Part shown: positions 4,591-5,592 of the stretch, in pieces
How the letters are laid out: each line of letters begins with the position of its first letter
Position numbering within the stretch: position 1 is the first letter of the stretch
Position numbers and translations under genes: made by a program
The notes under the pieces: model-generated
The model's input: the letters and a program-made list of their open reading frames with translations, nothing else
Database searches by the model: none
Told to the model about the DNA's origin: nothing
DNA from: Planctomycetota bacterium
GTDB taxonomy: Bacteria > Planctomycetota > Phycisphaerae > WQYP01
Length of the DNA stretch: 5,592 nucleotides
Reading direction: 5' to 3'
Assembly: GCA_021838985.1 (NCBI GenBank)
Contig: JAKCCC010000160.1
Location: forward strand, 1 to 5,592

Positions 4591-5457
4591 TTACTCCGCG
4601 CGGCCACGCAGAAAACGGCGCCGGTACTCCTTGGCGGCCATGCCGAAGTAGGTCCGGAAGCGCCGGGCGAAATGAAAAGGCTCCGGCCACCCTACCTCCA
4701 CACCAATGTCGCCGACACTTTTATCGGTGTGCATCAGCAGTGATGCGGCGCGCTCGGCCCGTAGCCGTGCCAGGTAGTGCAGGGGAGGCAGGCCGGTGGC
4801 CCGCTTGAATAACCGGCTTAGATGGGCCGGGTCCACATACACCCGTGCCCCCAGTTCTTGCCTCGTCCACGGGTGTTGCAAATCCGCTTCCAGTAGCTGG
4901 ATGACTTTGGGGACCGCGGGATGCGGCGGGGGCGGAGCGCCCAGGCGCCGGGCGGAGGCATATTGGTAGGCCAGTGCATCCAGGAACATCAGCACCGTGG
5001 CAATGATTGGTGCTGGCCTCCGGTTCGTGGCTTTGCGCGTAAGCTGATGGAGCTGTTCCAGTAACCGGCGACAACGTTTCAGACACTCGGCATCAATGTG
5101 GAAAATAATAATTCCTTGGTTGCTCGGCGTCAGCGGACCGTTCCAAAGCAACTCGCCGATCGCCGGTTCGTGAAGTGTCCAGGCCAGTTCGCGGCTGAGG
5201 ATCTCCGGTGCGATGGCGCAAACGACATATTGGAAATGGCGGCAGTCATCGTAGGCGTGCCAGGCGCCGGGGCGCAGGACGATCACATCGCCAGCCCGTA
5301 AGGCCTGAACACCCAGGCTGCTCCGGTGCGCCGTGGCGCCATGGAACACCACCACAAATTCCATATAGTCGTGACTATGGGCTCGAAAATCGCTGTTCAG
5401 GGAAGCCCGTGCGATATGAACCCGCGGCTCAGGCGTGGTGATCTTGTATGTGAACAT
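4591..5457 (-). CDS. AraC-family transcriptional regulator with N-terminal cupin
   Basis: A 288-residue regulator. Residues about 20-85 look like the AraC-type cupin that senses a small ligand: HSHDYMEFVVVFHG (27-40) and LRAGDVIVLRPGAWHAY (53-69) are its paired strand motifs, with His residues of the kind seen in sugar-responsive members. Residues about 183-288 form the double helix-turn-helix DNA-binding domain: WTRQELGARVYVDPAHLSRLFKRATG (first HTH) and SVGDIGVEVGWPEPFHFARRFRTYFG (second HTH plus the family signature), ending AAKEYRRRF. The ATG at 5457 is preferred because TAAGG lies 9 bases upstream and MFTYKI leads directly into the domain; a GTG at 5490 in the same frame would add 11 residues. 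The gene follows, in the same direction, a gene that ends at 5518, so the two may be co-transcribed. Such proteins often control carbohydrate use in heterotrophic bacteria, but the ligand and target here are unknown. Confidence 0.93.
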   Translation of the reverse strand: MFTYKITTPEPRVHIARASLNSDFRAHSHDYMEFVVVFHGATAHRSSLGVQALRAGDVIVLRPGAWHAYDDCRHFQYVVCAIAPEILSRELAWTLHEPAIGELLWNGPLTPSNQGIIIFHIDAECLKRCRRLLEQLHQLTRKATNRRPAPIIATVLMFLDALAYQYASARRLGAPPPPHPAVPKVIQLLEADLQHPWTRQELGARVYVDPAHLSRLFKRATGLPPLHYLARLRAERAASLLMHTDKSVGDIGVEVGWPEPFHFARRFRTYFGMAAKEYRRRFLRGRAE

Positions 5458-5517
5458 TCGGTCTGGCCTTAGGAATGGCCGCTTAGCCACGGCGCGACAA
5501 TCCTGCGTTTCGCCTCC

Positions 5518-5592
5518 TCACGCCGCGGCATAAATCACCTTCCCATACTTGTTCGCAGGGTAAGCCATCCCGCCGATGACGTCCTTGCCATC
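5518..5592 (-). CDS. 3' end of an unidentified gene
   Basis: From the right edge the - strand reads DGKDVIGGMAYPANKYGKVI followed by YAAA and a TGA stop, 24 codons in all. The residue mix is protein-like and the frame ends just before the AraC-type gene, 27 or 60 bases from its alternative starts. I cannot name the family from so short a tail. Its shared direction with the regulator suggests it might be part of the regulated set. Confidence 0.6.
   Translation of the reverse strand, partial: DGKDVIGGMAYPANKYGKVIYAAA

Noticed and set aside
4313..4690. 125-codon - strand frame with 23-residue repeats
   Set aside because: The repeat length being a multiple of three keeps the frame open; it overlaps the 3' end of the AraC-type gene in another frame and has no sign of a real start site or known repeat-protein fold.
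4180..4743. 187-codon + strand frame through the repeat array
   Set aside because: Its periodicity comes only from the 69-bp repeat, and its end is antisense to the AraC-type gene.

Overview
The window is GC-rich bacterial DNA with densely packed genes. It holds two functional blocks and two copies of an interspersed repeat. Gene content, especially a threonine synthase, a CysO-like sulfur carrier, a stand-alone NIL-domain protein and an E1-like enzyme in a row, together with small toxin-antitoxin genes and many palindromic intergenic elements, is compatible with Planctomycetota or a similar environmental phylum. That placement is a guess; no rRNA or other marker gene is present to test it.

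Left block (1-3379, + strand). Four co-directional genes: thrC (its 5' end lies outside the window), a 91-residue MoaD/ThiS-fold protein ending in Gly-Gly that closely resembles mycobacterial CysO, a small NIL-domain protein, and a ThiF/MoeB/HesA E1-like adenylyltransferase with a C-terminal extension. The carrier and NIL genes are almost contiguous, and the NIL gene's Shine-Dalgarno sequence lies inside the codons for the carrier's Gly-Gly tail. The E1 enzyme would adenylate that Gly-Gly tail so it can become a thiocarboxylate. With thrC next door, which uses O-phosphohomoserine, and a NIL domain, known from methionine transport and homocysteine synthesis proteins, the block looks like a protein-thiocarboxylate sulfur route tied to the aspartate family (homocysteine/methionine) or to cysteine. 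That role is inferred. A dense run of hairpins spans the thrC stop codon and the gap to the carrier gene, and another GC-rich dyad region lies before the E1 gene.

Right block (3507-5592, - strand). A Phd/YefM-type antitoxin and PIN-domain toxin pair has a good promoter overlapped by two TGTACA boxes one helical turn apart. The toxin can keep its first catalytic aspartate only if it starts at a CTG codon that overlaps the antitoxin stop codon. Further right are an AraC-family regulator with an N-terminal cupin and, at the window edge, the last 24 codons of an unidentified gene.

Repeats. A modular element made of 69-bp units plus a common terminal module occurs once as a short form between the E1 and toxin genes (3384-3496) and once as a longer tandem form between the antitoxin promoter and the 3' end of the AraC gene (4347-4547). 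Each unit carries a 7-bp-stem hairpin, so the copies may also act as 3'-end or terminator structures. No tRNA, rRNA, CRISPR array or transposase gene was seen.
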